This document shows positions 63,151 through 64,000 of a stretch of 64,000 nt of DNA, piece by piece; position 1 is the first letter of the stretch, and every line of letters begins with the position of its first letter. Origin of the DNA: Mycobacterium sherrisii (GTDB lineage: Bacteria > Actinomycetota > Actinomycetes > Mycobacteriales > Mycobacteriaceae); contig NZ_LQPT01000051.1 in the NCBI RefSeq assembly GCF_002102355.1, forward strand, positions 1-64,000. Reading direction: 5' to 3'. The notes under the pieces were generated by a model. That model was not told the DNA's origin. It made no database searches and worked only from the letters and a program-made list of their open reading frames with translations. Both the position numbers and the translations under genes were made by a program.

Positions 63151-63246
63151 TCCTCGATAGTAGCCGTCGCCGTTCCTACTTGGTGCGGCAATCGTCGCAC
63201 CCGGTGACCGAAGGGACGCCGCTTCGGCGCCGGATAGAGTGCGTCC

Positions 63247-64000
63247 ATGCCCGAGACTCCGCGGCTGTTGTTCGTGCATGCGCACCCCGACGACGAAAGC
63301 CTGAGCAACGGCGCCACGATCGCCTACTACGCCGCCCGCGGGGCGCAGGTCAGCGTGGTCACCTGCACGCTCGGCGAAGAGGGGGAGGTGATCGGCGACC
63401 GCTGGGCCGGGCTTGCGGTCGACCACGCCGACCAGCTGGGCGGCTACCGGGTCGGCGAACTGACCGCGGCCCTGCGGGCGTTGGGCGTCGAGGGCCCCCA
63501 TTATCTGGGCGGGGCGGGGCGCTTTCGAGACTCGGGCATGGCCGGCACCGAGCCGCGGCAGCGGTCCGGTGGTCGTCGGCGGTTCATCGACGCCGACGAG
63601 CACGAGGCGGTCGGCGCGCTGGTCGCGATCATCCGGGAGCAACGCCCGCACGTCGTCGTCACCTACGACCCCAACGGCGGATACGGCCACCCCGACCACA
63701 TCCACGCCCACACCATCACCACGGCAGCGGTCGCCGCCGCGGCCGAATCCATCGACTACCCCGGGCGGCCGTGGGCCGTGCCGAAGTTCTACTGGACGGT
63801 GCTGGCCACCGATGCTTTCACGGTCGGCTGGCGGGCTCTGGAGCCCGCCGATCTGCTGCCCCAATGGACGATCCCGCCGCCGGAGGAATTCGACTTCGGC
63901 TATCCCGACGAGAAGATCGATGCCGTCGTAGCAGGGACACCGGAGGCGTTGGCCGCCAAGGTGGCAGCGCTGACCGCGCACGCCACGCAGGTCGTGGTCG
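63247..64000 (+). CDS. mshB: N-acetyl-1-D-myo-inosityl-2-amino-2-deoxy-alpha-D-glucopyranoside deacetylase MshB, 3' truncated by the window
   Basis: Zinc deacetylase of mycothiol biosynthesis (second step). 251 of about 300 residues are in the window. The zinc site is His13 and Asp16 in [22 protein letters not shown] and a His in [15 protein letters not shown] near residue 145; the PIG-L/LmbE fold is clear, including [33 protein letters not shown] 63247 is the first codon of homology. The PPE gene that precedes mshB in M. tuberculosis is absent here. Confidence 0.94.
   Translation, partial: MPETPRLLFVHAHPDDESLSNGATIAYYAARGAQVSVVTCTLGEEGEVIGDRWAGLAVDHADQLGGYRVGELTAALRALGVEGPHYLGGAGRFRDSGMAGTEPRQRSGGRRRFIDADEHEAVGALVAIIREQRPHVVVTYDPNGGYGHPDHIHAHTITTAAVAAAAESIDYPGRPWAVPKFYWTVLATDAFTVGWRALEPADLLPQWTIPPPEEFDFGYPDEKIDAVVAGTPEALAAKVAALTAHATQVVV

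Noticed and set aside
62524-63981. Extension of the TetR gene into mshB
   Set aside because: Residues before ATG 63150 are antisense to mshB and not regulator-like.

Overview
The window is high-GC chromosomal DNA from a Mycobacterium, most likely a slow-growing non-tuberculous species. The evidence is lineage-specific genes (mmpL13, pimE, lpqW, mshB, omt, the PrpR-type regulator, DUF3556 and DUF5302 proteins) and a gene order that, from memory and not checked here, follows the M. tuberculosis H37Rv segment from about Rv1129c to Rv1170. Species cannot be fixed from this sequence alone. No tRNA, rRNA, CRISPR array or prophage was seen.

Layout. 0-2.6 kb: the first 16 codons of a DUF222/13E12-type gene under a perfect LexA (SOS) box, then a 1092-bp IS481-family element with a 6-bp target duplication (GCTAGG) placed exactly on the stop codon of a flavin monoamine oxidase gene. 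2.7-7.8 kb: methylcitrate cycle locus, prpR divergent from prpD-prpB-prpC. 7.8-12.6 kb: a small secreted protein, a DUF3556 membrane protein behind a KstR-like palindrome, and metE with a cobalamin riboswitch. 12.6-18.1 kb: an accessory, partly decayed stretch with an NAD(P)-binding protein, a TetR regulator, a frameshifted trpB2-like gene, an aldo/keto reductase with twin operators, a GMC-oxidoreductase remnant, an SDR and another gene remnant. 18.1-24.4 kb: an acyl-CoA dehydrogenase pair diverging from an aldehyde dehydrogenase, thiolase and enoyl-CoA hydratase. 24.5-27.2 kb: a type III polyketide synthase operon with an isoprenylcysteine-methyltransferase-like protein and an FAD oxidoreductase, an architecture like phenolic-lipid/alkylquinone clusters. 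27.2-30.5 kb: two paralogous NAD(P)-binding proteins flanking a CPBP protease.

30.5-43.5 kb: enoyl-CoA hydratase, mcr and an SDR (branched-chain fatty acyl metabolism), a strong terminator, an intact mmpL13, a methyltransferase, a sirtuin divergent from a GntR regulator, omt, DUF1697, an F420/FMN split-barrel protein, small conserved proteins, an HhH DNA-repair protein and two secreted Ala/Pro-rich proteins. 43.7-47.7 kb: pimE, phhB, a mycolic-acid methyltransferase, a luciferase-like oxidoreductase and mutT2. 47.7-50.9 kb: a dehydroshikimate dehydratase/HPPD-like fusion downstream of an O-methyltransferase. 51.8-58.6 kb: narGHJI respiratory nitrate reductase behind about 930 bp of non-coding DNA. 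58.7-64 kb: typA, lpqW, a TetR regulator and the start of mshB.

How the parts connect: prpDBC removes propionyl-CoA that odd-chain, branched-chain and sterol breakdown (the fadE, thiolase, ech and mcr genes) would produce. LpqW and PimE act on the same PIM/LAM branch point. NarGHJI and a possible alkylquinone pathway could both serve respiration at low oxygen, which is inference only. The most interesting items are the type III PKS operon, the perfect SOS box built around a start codon, the IS that borrows its stop codon from its target, the dehydratase-dioxygenase/O-methyltransferase pair, and a 43-codon acidic microprotein gene.
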